Source: CAZSSM01 sp964609385 | GTDB lineage: Bacteria; Planctomycetota; Planctomycetia; Isosphaerales; Isosphaeraceae | Length of the DNA stretch: 64,000 nucleotides | Reading direction: 5' to 3' | Assembly (NCBI GenBank): GCA_964609385.1 | Contig: CAZSSM010000023.1 | Span: 19,495-83,494, forward strand | Shown here: in pieces, positions 7,712-15,977 of the stretch | Position numbering within the stretch: the first letter of the stretch is position 1 | Layout of the letters: each line of letters opens with the position of its first letter | Program-made: the position numbers and the translations under genes | Notes under the pieces: model-generated | Database searches by the model: none | What the model was told of the DNA's origin: nothing | What the model saw: only the letters and a program-made list of their open reading frames with translations

Positions 7712-10285
7712 TTAGAGTTCCGATGTCGTCCAGCCTTCGAGATTCTGATCGACCGAATCGGTCCCACTGCCGCCGACGACGGTGCCAACGACTGGTAGAA
7801 GCGGATCGAGCAGGATGTTGTCATTGCCCCCGAGCGCGATCAAGAGGACCGCATCGTCGAGGTCGTACGTGGCCAGGTCGGTCACCGGGTTAGAAACGGT
7901 CCCGGGGTTGATTCGGAAGCGAATCCGGGAGCTGAATAAGTCGAGGTCCAAGGTCTCCGATGCTTCGGTCCCTTCGAAGATGAATTGGTCGGCATCCGAA
8001 CCGCCATCGAGTTGGTCGTTTCCGTTACCCCCTTCGAGGGTATCGTGACCGGATCCTCCTTTGAGGGTGTCACGGTCGCTGCCGCCTCGGAGTCGGTCGT
8101 GATGGTTGCCGCCGACCAAGTGGTCATGGCCCTGATTGCCCATCAGGGTGTCGTCACCGGCATGGCCTTTGAGAGTATCGTTGCCCGAGTCCCCTCGAAT
8201 CGTGTCGGCACCATCGCCGCCGAGAAGGGTATCGGCTTCGCTTCCACCGGAGATCATGTCGCGGCCGGAGCCCCCCTCGATCCGGTCGCGACCGTCATGG
8301 CCCGAGAGGCTGTCAGCGCCGGAGTGGCCGATCAAGGTATCGTCGCCATCGTTGCCGTCCAGGGTGTCGCTGCCGCCGCCGGCCTCGAGCCGGTCATTGC
8401 CCGCGCCGCCTTGGAGGTAATCATGACCCCCCTCGCCCTGGAGCGTGTCGTCGTCGGCACCGCCGACCAACGTGTCGCGGCCGGCCTGACCCTTGAGCGT
8501 GTCGCGACCCTTGTTGCCGTCGAGCAAGTCGAGGCCGTCCCCGCCGACGAGCTTGTCATGGCCATCCTCGCCACGGATCGTGTCGTGGCCCCCCTCGCCC
8601 TTGAGCGTATCGTTGCCGGGTCCGCCCGAGAGGGAGTCGGCCTGGCTGCCACCGGTCAGCGTATCGTTGCCGTCCTGGCCGCGGAGCAAGTCGCTACCGC
8701 CATTGCCCAGGATCGAGTCGGCCCCCGACCCACCGAGGATCGTGTCGGCGCCCGAGCCGCCTTGAAGCGTGTCGTGGCCCGAACCGCCGTCGATGGTGAT
8801 CGGTAAAGACAAGCCCGACGCGTCGAGCCGATCGTCTCCTTCACCCATCGCGATTGCGACCTCTGTGATCCCACTGAAGGTCCCCAGGACCTGATCGTTG
8901 CCATCGGACCATGTCACGGTGTTGCCGGCCGATTGCAAGGTATAGTCATCCGCACTTGACGTCCCAGCCAGGTGGAGGATGCCGTCGACGACCTGCGAGG
9001 CGATCGTGACGGTGTCGCTGAAAAGGGGCGATGTGATGCCTGTCTCGTCGTCGACGACCCGCAGATCCACGTTGAACGTGCCCATGCCGTCGAGGGGGAA
9101 CTGGACGTCGATGTCGGTGCTGTAGGCATGATATGTAGCCTGGGTTTGCCAAGGCCCGCCATCGAGCCGATATTCCAAGCGATCGACGGTGTTGATGGTC
9201 ATCGCTGAGGTCCCGCGACCCCGAGGGTTCTGATTGGCCAGCGTGTTGACCGATGCCGACCCTTGGAACCGATACTGACCAGAGAGCGAATCGAACTGGC
9301 CGGATCCGCTGAGGCTCAAGGGCACGTCAAGCACGTCGAAGATCCCGTCACCGTCGCTGTCCTGCCAACCCATCATTGCCGCCGAACTCGCCGAGGTCGA
9401 ATACGCGCCCCAGACGTTCATTTGGCGTTGGGCCTCCGCCATGATGCTGTCGACCCGGCTCGACGGGTTGGGATGGTCGTCGTTGGCATTGAGGTTCTGA
9501 GTGTTGTAGTAGCCGGAGTAGGAGTTGTAGCTATTCGAGCCTGGGTATTCGTCCAGTGCATAAAAAATATGGCCCATCTCGTGGGCGGTCACATGACTCA
9601 TCCGGCTGATGCCCCAGCCGTTGTTGTCGTAAGTCATGACCATGAACGGACCGCCGAGGTAGGCATAGGCGAAGTAGTTGTCGGAGAACTTGCCGTTTTG
9701 GTCGGCTTCCGAGTCCACGACGAAGATCGTGGTGGCCCAGTCGGTCCCGGCTTCGAGCCGCCGATCATTGTTGTAGTTGAGCATGTCGGAGAAGTACGAA
9801 CCGACATCGTCGGCCTGAACATAATTCAGATAATCTTGAATCCAGAGGTCCTGGTCCGATTGGGGACGATTGATCGGCTCGTAGCCGGTGGGCACAGGTT
9901 GGTCGGCGTGGCTGAAGTCGACATGGAACTCCAAATGATGCTTGTCGCTGAAGCTGGTGGAGAGGGTCTGGACCCACCAGTCGAGCCCTTCGACGATCTC
10001 GGCCTTGACCTGATCGATCCGGGACGTGTCCCAGTCCTCGGTCTCGGCATCGACCGACCCGTTGGACTCGAGCAGGACGACGTCGACGGCGACATCGCCG
10101 AGCATGAACACGGAGTTGTTTTGCCAATTAGCCCCAAAGGGCAGGCCGACACCGTCGAGCACGATTCGCCGTTCAAGGACGATGGCGGGGTCGCGTCCGG
10201 GGGCGTATCGGCAGGCGTCGTGGCGTTGACGGGCGGTGGTCCGTGAGGCTTTCGGCGCGGATCGGATCGCGACGCGCAAGATCAT
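7712..10285 (-). CDS. Secreted RTX-repeat protein with HExxH metallopeptidase domain
   Basis: An 857-residue protein. Near residue 38 is LERRIVLDG, close to the LEPR-x-L(L/V) motif found at the start of many secreted planctomycete giant proteins. Residues 60-330 form a probable zinc peptidase domain with HEMGHIFYALDE (H235, E236, H239; a following D or E may be the third ligand). Residues 370-420 look like a beta-sandwich. About 290 residues of Ca-binding RTX nonapeptides (GGSGADTILGGSG type) follow, then a short C-terminal cap. Type I secretion and calcium-dependent folding are inferred from the RTX repeats; no secretion ATPase lies nearby. The peptidase type does not match one family I can name. 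Monocistronic. Confidence 0.85.
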   Translation of the reverse strand: MILRVAIRSAPKASRTTARQRHDACRYAPGRDPAIVLERRIVLDGVGLPFGANWQNNSVFMLGDVAVDVVLLESNGSVDAETEDWDTSRIDQVKAEIVEGLDWWVQTLSTSFSDKHHLEFHVDFSHADQPVPTGYEPINRPQSDQDLWIQDYLNYVQADDVGSYFSDMLNYNNDRRLEAGTDWATTIFVVDSEADQNGKFSDNYFAYAYLGGPFMVMTYDNNGWGISRMSHVTAHEMGHIFYALDEYPGSNSYNSYSGYYNTQNLNANDDHPNPSSRVDSIMAEAQRQMNVWGAYSTSASSAAMMGWQDSDGDGIFDVLDVPLSLSGSGQFDSLSGQYRFQGSASVNTLANQNPRGRGTSAMTINTVDRLEYRLDGGPWQTQATYHAYSTDIDVQFPLDGMGTFNVDLRVVDDETGITSPLFSDTVTIASQVVDGILHLAGTSSADDYTLQSAGNTVTWSDGNDQVLGTFSGITEVAIAMGEGDDRLDASGLSLPITIDGGSGHDTLQGGSGADTILGGSGADSILGNGGSDLLRGQDGNDTLTGGSQADSLSGGPGNDTLKGEGGHDTIRGEDGHDKLVGGDGLDLLDGNKGRDTLKGQAGRDTLVGGADDDTLQGEGGHDYLQGGAGNDRLEAGGGSDTLDGNDGDDTLIGHSGADSLSGHDGRDRIEGGSGRDMISGGSEADTLLGGDGADTIRGDSGNDTLKGHAGDDTLMGNQGHDHLVGGNHHDRLRGGSDRDTLKGGSGHDTLEGGNGNDQLDGGSDADQFIFEGTEASETLDLDLFSSRIRFRINPGTVSNPVTDLATYDLDDAVLLIALGGNDNILLDPLLPVVGTVVGGSGTDSVDQNLEGWTTSEL
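7990..8820 (-). repeat. In-frame RTX (GGxGxDxLx) repeat tract
   Basis: Roughly 30 imperfect 27-base units encode GGxGxDxLx nonapeptides. Related codons in a regular frame also create long open frames on the opposite strand, which are artefacts. Confidence 0.85.
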
Positions 10286-10321
10286 GGATGGCGTTCCCCG
10301 GCTCGTGGACGTGGGCTTCGA

Positions 10322-10366
10322 TCACGGAATCCCGCCGTTCTCTCGGCGGGACAGTGATTTCCGTGA
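10322..10366. terminator. Two-tier hairpin between the ACP and RTX genes
   Basis: Outer arms tcacggaa (10322-10329) and ttccgtga (10359-10366) enclose a second perfect stem, tcccgccg (10330-10337) with cggcggga (10344-10351), loop ttctct. A 7-base bulge separates the stems on one side. There is no T-tract, so it may be a terminator for the minus-strand ACP gene or another RNA structure. Confidence 0.5.
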
Positions 10367-10517
10367 GAAGCCTAGTCCCGAGCTGGGTCGCGTGGCCTTG
10401 GGGCGACGGGAGGTGTGTCCCGTCGACCACCTCGGTCCGTCGGGGTCTCGGTCCTCGTCGTCGAGGCCCGACGTGACCAAGGAGCATGTTGGGAGGCGAC
10501 GGCCCTGCGGCTTCGAC

Positions 10518-10769
10518 TCAGGCGGCCTGCTTTTCCTGGATCATTTCAGAGATTTGGCCGATCGAGTCGAGGCAGTCGACACCCGCCTCGTGGGCCTCGA
10601 CGGTGATAGCGAAGGTGTCTTCCAGGAAGTTGACCAGCTTCAACGTACTGATCGAGTCGAGGATGCCGCCGGTAATCAGCGGCGTGGCGTCGTTCAACTC
10701 GTCGGGGTCCTCGCCGGGCAGGAACTCGTCGAGGATAAACTGATGAAGGGTTTGCCGGATCTCGGGCAT
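10518..10769 (-). CDS. Acyl carrier protein
   Basis: An 83-residue carrier protein. GGILDSISTLKLV carries the Ser (S39) that takes the 4'-phosphopantetheine arm; the rest fits a four-helix ACP. The longer open frame upstream (to 10925) overlaps the next gene and is not conserved-looking; ATG 10767-10769 has AGGTG 8 bases upstream. It follows an alkaline-phosphatase-superfamily gene on the same strand after 136 bases. The divergent sequence (long acidic DEFLPGEDPDELND) suggests a specialised carrier for a secondary acyl pathway rather than the main fatty-acid ACP, but no synthase is adjacent. Confidence 0.85.
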   Translation of the reverse strand: MPEIRQTLHQFILDEFLPGEDPDELNDATPLITGGILDSISTLKLVNFLEDTFAITVEAHEAGVDCLDSIGQISEMIQEKQAA

Positions 10770-10905
10770 CGAGGGCACCTCGGGTTGGGAAAGGACGAGA
10801 AGGTCGTTCGTCTGACCGTTGGCACGTTTCAAATCGGGAAAGGTCCGTGCCGATCGATCACCGTGTCTGACACGATCGGTCAATCGTTCGGTCGATGGGG
10901 CGATT

Positions 10906-12495
10906 TCAGACGGACGTCCGGGCAATCACGGGGTCGTCGATCCAGGCCGGCGGGGCGATCGGCTCGGCGATGGTTGGCGCTTCGACGATCCGTTGGGCCG
11001 GTAGGGGTTGCTCGAAGGCCTCGTCGAGCACGCGTCCCTGCATCGTGCCCGGAATCGGTAGATCGAGCAGGGCCAGGCTGGTCGGCGCGACGTCCTCGAG
11101 CCGCGCGTGGAGGCGGTCTCCAGCCCGGACGCCAGGAGCGTGAATGGCCAGGATTCCCGAACGATAGTGCGTCGCCGGCAGGTTCCAGTCGGGCCGGGTG
11201 ATCCGACGGTCGATGCCCCACTTGGCTTGGGCTTGGAACCCGTCGGCCGAGAGGGCCAGCACCTCGGGCATGCCCCGGGCGGCCGGCTCGAGGCCATACC
11301 GCTCGGCCGTGCTGAAGACCTCGGCAAAGAGCGGCCGGCCGGTCTCGGGATCACGCGCCTCGTTGAAGATCTCGATGACATCGTCGATGGTCCGATCGGC
11401 ACGTGAAGCGTTGTGGTGTTGCTCGGGATTCAAATAGATTGATCCGTTAAGCTGACCGAAGGGCGCGAAGGCCAAGGTTCGAGACCAGTCGCATCCGACC
11501 TGACCGGCCACCGAGCGCGGGAATCGACGGCCCGACCCGCCGGGTCGCCGACGCGCCTGCCATCGCCGATAGCGATCGCGGAGTCGTTGCAGGCGGTAGG
11601 CGAACCGGGTCCCGTAGGTCCGGCCTCGGAAGAGTCCGGCCTGCTCGAGGATCCCGTTGACGTTGACCAGGGCATGGCACGGCCCGAACCCGTGGTCAGA
11701 GACGGCGATGACCGCCGCATCGCGCCGGCTGGCCAGTTCGAGGAGCCGTCCGATCGCCTCGTCGAGACTCCGGAGGCAGGCGACAATCTCGTCGTGCCAA
11801 GCCGGCGCACGCTCGGCGGTCCCATCCTCAAGGTCGAGATAGGGCCAGAGCCGATGCAGGAGGCTGTCGAGGTTGTGGAAGTGGACCATCAAGGCCGACC
11901 AATCGGTCCGAGCGTCGGCGCGTTCGGCCGCCTCGGCCCGTGCGTCGAAGACGGCCCGACACTGTGCGGCAATTGTCCGGAGTTCGCTCAGGGTTCGCGG
12001 CCGGCGTTTCCAAACGATTTTGTGGGTGTAGTCGGGCAGATTGGTCCGGATCTCATCGTAGAAGTCGGGGCATTGGGCGAAAGCCCAGTCGCGCCCGGGC
12101 GCGTCGCTACCAGCGACGATCAGGCCGCTGACCTCAGGCGCTGGGTAGGTCATCGGCAGGTTCAGGCTGATGACCGGCCGATCCCAAGCATCGAGGACCT
12201 GCCAGAGCCCCGGCACGCGAACGCGACCGGCGTGATTGGGTCGGACCGTGCCGTCCTCGGCGTCGAGGTAGTAAAACTCGTGAATCCCGTGGTCCTCGGG
12301 CGGCGCGCCGGTCAGGAACGAGGTCCAAGCTACCGGCGTGATCATCGGCGCCGTCGAAGCGAGTTGCCCGGTGGCCGACCGCCGCCAGAGGGCGCGGAGA
12401 TGGGGCATCCAGCCCCGTTCGAAGGCCGCGTCGAGGACGGCTTGGGTTCCGCCGTCGAGCCCGAGATAGACCACGCGTGAGATGGCTGCCGGCAT
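10906..12495 (-). CDS. Alkaline phosphatase superfamily phosphodiesterase/nucleotide pyrophosphatase-like protein
   Basis: A 529-residue cytoplasmic-type member of the type I phosphodiesterase/nucleotide pyrophosphatase group. Motifs in order: YLGLDGGT (metal-binding Asp near residue 14), STAPMITPVAWTSFLTG with the likely Thr nucleophile, DHGIHEF, HFHNLDSLLHR, AVSDHGFGPC and the late THYRSGILAIHAPG with the second metal His. ATG at 12495 was chosen because the fold begins directly after it; the 39-residue upstream extension is Arg-rich and not family-like. It sits between an SMR transporter gene and an ACP gene. Similar enzymes are commonly annotated near glycan or lipid loci; the substrate is unknown. 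Confidence 0.85.
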   Translation of the reverse strand: MPAAISRVVYLGLDGGTQAVLDAAFERGWMPHLRALWRRSATGQLASTAPMITPVAWTSFLTGAPPEDHGIHEFYYLDAEDGTVRPNHAGRVRVPGLWQVLDAWDRPVISLNLPMTYPAPEVSGLIVAGSDAPGRDWAFAQCPDFYDEIRTNLPDYTHKIVWKRRPRTLSELRTIAAQCRAVFDARAEAAERADARTDWSALMVHFHNLDSLLHRLWPYLDLEDGTAERAPAWHDEIVACLRSLDEAIGRLLELASRRDAAVIAVSDHGFGPCHALVNVNGILEQAGLFRGRTYGTRFAYRLQRLRDRYRRWQARRRPGGSGRRFPRSVAGQVGCDWSRTLAFAPFGQLNGSIYLNPEQHHNASRADRTIDDVIEIFNEARDPETGRPLFAEVFSTAERYGLEPAARGMPEVLALSADGFQAQAKWGIDRRITRPDWNLPATHYRSGILAIHAPGVRAGDRLHARLEDVAPTSLALLDLPIPGTMQGRVLDEAFEQPLPAQRIVEAPTIAEPIAPPAWIDDPVIARTSV

Positions 12496-13297
12496 CGGGT
12501 CTGGTCCGTTCCTTACCTGGACGGAGGCAATCCGTCGAGCCGGGCGGCGCCGGCCGTTCCTCCGCACCGTGGCGCGGGGCACCGGCGGGCCGAGGGACTC
12601 GGTCGACCGCAATCCTGGAGGGCGAGCGGGGTCGAGGGGTCGCCCGAAGCTCGGGCCGCTCCTCAGCCCGATCTCGCCGACGTTCGCGACGCCAAGGCGA
12701 CCCGTGGTGCGGGAGGCTAACTCGGCCCGAAGACACGGTCAAGGCCGCCTCCATGCGCATCCCGGGAGACGTCGGAGGCTCCCGATCGATCGAGGAGACC
12801 GTCCGGACTTCTGATCCGGTGTCGACGGATTTGCGGGCGTCGGTCGGTCCTTCGAGGTCGGTCCCCGACTCGACCGTCGGATCGTTCTTCGGAGGCTCGG
12901 GGGCCGTCTTTGGGTCGGCTTCTGGACCCTTCGGCTCGACCGGCGCGGTCGTCTCGGAAACGTTGGGGGGCTCGTCCGACGGCGTTCCCAGATTCAGGCC
13001 GATGATTCCCAGGACGATCAGGACCAGCGAGCCGGCCTTAACCGGGGTCATCGGCTCGTCGAAGGCGAAGACGCCGATTAGGGTGATCAAGGCCGTGCCG
13101 GCACCCGACCAAATCGCGTAGACGACCGACACCTCGATCGTCCGCAAAGCCAGGGTCATCAGCCCGAGGCTGGCCAGGTACAGGGGACCAATCGCCAACG
13201 AAGGTCCCAGCCGCGTGAAGCCGGCCGACAATTTCATCGACGTCGTCCCCAGGACTTCCAGGACGATCGCCAGGACCAGATAAAGCGCGCTCGGCAT
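12134..13297 (-). CDS. SMR (EmrE-like) multidrug/quaternary ammonium transporter with aberrant C-terminal read-through
   Basis: Residues 1-105 are a complete small multidrug resistance protein: four membrane helices and the essential TM1 glutamate in LAIVLEVLGTTSMKLS, plus VVYAIWSGAGTA and the TM4 LVLIVLGIIGLNLG. Start ATG 13297 has GGGAGAGG upstream. After TM4 the frame does not stop. It continues through a Pro/Glu-rich segment, then Arg-rich sequence, and runs about 360 bases out of frame into the next gene, ending at 12134. SMR proteins are normally about 110 aa. The real C-terminus is therefore uncertain: a frameshift or lost stop, a sequencing error, or a real disordered tail. Coding sequence is credible only to roughly 12750. 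Confidence 0.7.
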   Translation of the reverse strand: MPSALYLVLAIVLEVLGTTSMKLSAGFTRLGPSLAIGPLYLASLGLMTLALRTIEVSVVYAIWSGAGTALITLIGVFAFDEPMTPVKAGSLVLIVLGIIGLNLGTPSDEPPNVSETTAPVEPKGPEADPKTAPEPPKNDPTVESGTDLEGPTDARKSVDTGSEVRTVSSIDREPPTSPGMRMEAALTVSSGRVSLPHHGSPWRRERRRDRAEERPELRATPRPRSPSRIAVDRVPRPAGAPRHGAEERPAPPGSTDCLRPGKERTRPDAGSHLTRGLSRARRRNPSRPRRGLRTGLDAPSPRPLAAVGHRATRFDGADDHAGSLDLVPDRRAARGPRDSRVLLPRRRGRHGPTQSRRSRSRAGALAGPRCLGSAGHQPEPADDLPSA

Positions 13298-13504
13298 CAG
13301 CTCGGCCTCTCCCAAAGATGGCAAGATGGAATCGTGTCAGCGAAGACGATTTGAAACTGTAACGCGGTGACTGCAAAGGGGTCCCGAGGGGTCGATCATT
13401 CCCGCTCGTCCTTTGGAGCGGTCAGCTTGATCCAACCCCCGTTCGACGACAGAGTCGTCGGGGATGGCGAGTTCGATCGTCGGTGTTTTCGGAACGAGGG
13501 AGAT

Positions 13505-14098
13505 ATGATTTCCGCGGTGCCATTGCTTTCCAAACGATTGGCCGAACGGATCAAAGAGCGGTCGGCCGACCATCATGCGTCCTTTGTCGTTGCAATTGAT
13601 GGGCGAAGCGGCTCGGGCAAATCCACGATCGCGTCCTTCCTGAAGGCAGAGCTCGATGCGATCGTGATTCCAGGCGATGATTTCTTTGCGGGCGGGGTCC
13701 AACTCCGGAACGATCCCCCGCAGCAACTCGCAGCCGATTGTATGGACTGGCGATCGCTCGGGACGGTCTTGGACCAACTGAAGCGTCAAGGGACAGCTCA
13801 GTATCGCCCCTTCGATTGGGAGAAGTTCGATGGATCCAAGTCAGATCGACCAATCTCCGTGGAGAGCCGCCCGGTGATCGTGGTCGAGGGGGTATACTCG
13901 GCGCGGCCGGAACTGCGTGACCTGATCGATCTCGCCGTGCTCGTCGACATCGACGAAGACCTGCGACTTCAGCGCCTTCTGGAACGAGAGGGAGAGATCT
14001 CCGGATGGGAGCAACAATGGCATCTCGGGGAGAACTGGTACTTCACCAATGTAGCTCTTCGAGAAAGCTTTGATTTTGTCGTTGATAACAGCATTTGA
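13505..14098 (+). CDS. Uridine kinase-like P-loop kinase
   Basis: A 197-residue P-loop phosphotransferase of the uridine kinase/phosphoribulokinase type. Walker A is GRSGSGKST (residues 33-41), followed by a substrate-side PGDDFF and a beta-strand VIVVEGVYSARPEL leading to the lid. Likely transfers phosphate to a nucleoside or similar small molecule; the substrate is not established. ATG 13505 was chosen (GAGGGAG just upstream) because the 46-residue longer version lacks family character. It diverges from the SMR gene and converges on the next minus-strand gene with 21 bases between stops. Confidence 0.8.
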   Translation: MISAVPLLSKRLAERIKERSADHHASFVVAIDGRSGSGKSTIASFLKAELDAIVIPGDDFFAGGVQLRNDPPQQLAADCMDWRSLGTVLDQLKRQGTAQYRPFDWEKFDGSKSDRPISVESRPVIVVEGVYSARPELRDLIDLAVLVDIDEDLRLQRLLEREGEISGWEQQWHLGENWYFTNVALRESFDFVVDNSI

Positions 14099-14119
14099 AC
14101 ATAGTCGAGATATCATATA

Positions 14120-14533
14120 TTAGAAGCCATCGCCTGCTTGGTGGCGCGCATCGATCTCGAAGGGGTTATCTAGGTAGAAGTGGCGGCCCCGGGTCCAGAC
14201 CCAGAGCGAGGCGAGCAGGTAGGCGGGGATGAAGGCGGGTCCCCAACGCTCGGCTTGGCGGACGTGGGCCTGTTCGTGCGCCCGGCAGTCGTCGAGGAAT
14301 TCCGGCGTCTGACCAACGATGATATGGCCGAGGGTCATTGCCGCGGCGCGGACTGGGAGCCGGGTCATGATCCAGGGGAGCCAGCCGCCGTAAAACTCCA
14401 AGGCCCCTTGGCGGATCTGGGCGCGGCCTCCGCTGACCAGAGTGATCGTGCCGACGAGCACGCCGACCGAGGTGGAGGGCGACGCCCAAACGATCAAGAT
14501 CAGTTTCTTCGTGAGATCGAGTGTGCGGTTCAT
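14120..14533 (-). CDS. Small membrane protein with HExxH motif
   Basis: A 137-residue protein with hydrophobic segments at residues about 12-33 and near the C-terminus (FIPAYLLASLWVW). Between them HEQAHVRQAERWG carries an HExxH zinc-peptidase-like motif, followed by DNPFEIDAR. Similar HEQAH proteins of this size recur in bacteria without an assigned function; peptidase activity is inferred only. Start: ATG 14533, with an in-frame TTG at 14551 as alternative. It is divergent from the acyl-CoA dehydrogenase gene. Confidence 0.65.
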   Translation of the reverse strand: MNRTLDLTKKLILIVWASPSTSVGVLVGTITLVSGGRAQIRQGALEFYGGWLPWIMTRLPVRAAAMTLGHIIVGQTPEFLDDCRAHEQAHVRQAERWGPAFIPAYLLASLWVWTRGRHFYLDNPFEIDARHQAGDGF

Positions 14534-14701
14534 GGTCTCGGGCGTTGTCAAGGTTCGATGTGGAAGATCGTTTCGTCCGCGATCAGAGAAGTCCGAAGCT
14601 CGGCTTGTCCAGTTGGGGGGATCCTCCTAGGGTACGCGCATTGGTCTGGATTCGGCGAACCGAACGCTCGAACGCGTGCGACAACCAAAGAGGGGGGCGC
14701 G

Positions 14702-15853
14702 ATGGACTTCGCCTGGACCGAACAGCAGCGAGAATGGCACGAGGCCGCCTCGCGATTCGCCCGCGAGGAGTTGGTCGACGAGAAGGACCTACTCCGTCGA
14801 GACGAGCATCGCGAGTTCTCTCGGAGCGGTTGGGAGAAGTGTGCGCGGTTCGGGATTCAGGGGCTCCCGATCCCCGAAGAGTACGGTGGTCGTGGCTTGG
14901 GGCTCACCACGACGATCGCGGCCATGGAGGGCTTGGGCTACGGTTGTCCCGAGACGGCTTTGATCTTCGCCATCAACGCCTCGATGTGGACCAACGCGAT
15001 CCCCCTGCTCCGCTACGGAACCGAAGCGCAGAAACGCCGATGGCTCCCCGGACTCTGCGACGGCACGCTGGTCGGAGCCAATGGCGCCAGCGAGTACGAG
15101 GCCGGCAGCGACATCTTCGGCATGGCCGCCACAGCGCGACGGGACGACGACCACTGGATCCTCGATGGTCGCAAGACCTGGATCACCAGCGGGCCGGTGG
15201 CCGACCTGTTTGTCTGCTACGCCAAGACCTCGCCCGATCAAGGGATCTTGGGCATCTCGGCCTTCCTGGTTCCTCGAGAGACGCCCGGTTTCCACGCCGA
15301 CCGCGAGCTTCCCAAGATGGGTGTGCGGACCGTGCCGATGGGCGAGGCGGTCTTCGAAGGCTGTCGGCTCCCTTGGGAGGCCATGCTCGGCCGCGAGGGG
15401 CGCGGCGCGGAGGTCTTTAACTGCTCGATGGAATGGGAGCGCGGCGCGATCTTGGCCAGCGCCCTCGGTACGATGCGTCGGCAGATCGAGACCTGCATCC
15501 GACACGCACGGACCCGGCAGCAGTACGGCAAGCCGATCGGTAAGAATCAGGCTGTGGCGCACACGATCGTCGACATGCAACTGCGATTGGAGACCTGCCG
15601 GCCATTGGTCTATAAGATCGGCTGGCTGAAAGATCGAGGCGAGGATGCCACGCTCGCCTCAGCTCTGGCCAAGCTGCATGTTTCGGAGTCGCTGGTTCAG
15701 AACAGCCTGGCCGCGGTCCGTGTCTTCGGCGCTCGGGGCTTCGTGGCCGAATATGGGGTCGAACGTGATCTCCGTGACAGTGTTGGCAGCTTGATCTACT
15801 CCGGGACCAACGAGGTCCAGAAGAACATCATCGCTCAGCATCTCCGGCTCTGA
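14702..15853 (+). CDS. Acyl-CoA dehydrogenase (or acyl-ACP dehydrogenase)
   Basis: A 383-residue FAD enzyme oxidising an acyl thioester at the alpha-beta bond. Signatures: GANGASEYEAGSD (flavin and substrate loop), TWITSGPVADLFV, and the C-terminal IYSGTNEVQKNIIA. The canonical catalytic Glu of the YEGT motif is Ser here. A Glu in CSMEWERGAI (E246) sits where isovaleryl-CoA dehydrogenase-type enzymes carry their base, so activity is probably intact. ATG 14702 follows a strong AGAGGGGGG; the long upstream extension is not coding. The substrate is unknown. It ends 46 bases before a strong hairpin shared with the convergent MFS gene. Confidence 0.92.
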   Translation: MDFAWTEQQREWHEAASRFAREELVDEKDLLRRDEHREFSRSGWEKCARFGIQGLPIPEEYGGRGLGLTTTIAAMEGLGYGCPETALIFAINASMWTNAIPLLRYGTEAQKRRWLPGLCDGTLVGANGASEYEAGSDIFGMAATARRDDDHWILDGRKTWITSGPVADLFVCYAKTSPDQGILGISAFLVPRETPGFHADRELPKMGVRTVPMGEAVFEGCRLPWEAMLGREGRGAEVFNCSMEWERGAILASALGTMRRQIETCIRHARTRQQYGKPIGKNQAVAHTIVDMQLRLETCRPLVYKIGWLKDRGEDATLASALAKLHVSESLVQNSLAAVRVFGARGFVAEYGVERDLRDSVGSLIYSGTNEVQKNIIAQHLRL

Positions 15854-15898
15854 GTCTCTTGGACGAGGTGAGCGCGATCACAATCGCCCGATACCGAA

Positions 15899-15937
15899 AA
15901 CGGACCGAGCGAAGAGTCCATCCTCGCTCGGTCCGTT
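15899..15937. terminator. Bidirectional hairpin terminator
   Basis: A 14-bp perfect stem: aacggaccgagcga (15899-15912) with tcgctcggtccgtt (15924-15937), loop of 11. On the minus strand it is followed at once by TTTTCGG, so it fits a Rho-independent terminator for the MFS gene; on the plus strand it follows the acyl-CoA dehydrogenase. Confidence 0.8.
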
Positions 15938-15977
15938 GTTCTTGAGGGCGCTTTGCTGAAACGATCCGCGAGGGACC

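Noticed and set aside
7985..8806. Long plus-strand open frame rich in Val/Ala/Gly
   Set aside because: It is the complement of the RTX repeat tract; regular codon use in the repeats keeps the opposite frame open.
7990..8820. Possible CRISPR-like or tandem DNA repeat array
   Set aside because: Units are in-frame, degenerate 27-base RTX codons without spacers.
9263..10246. 327-residue plus-strand frame
   Set aside because: Antisense to the RTX metallopeptidase domain, which has clear motifs.
13298..13504. 46-residue N-terminal extension of the uridine kinase-like gene (from 13367)
   Set aside because: Lies in the divergent promoter region and has no family character; ATG 13505 has a good ribosome-binding site.
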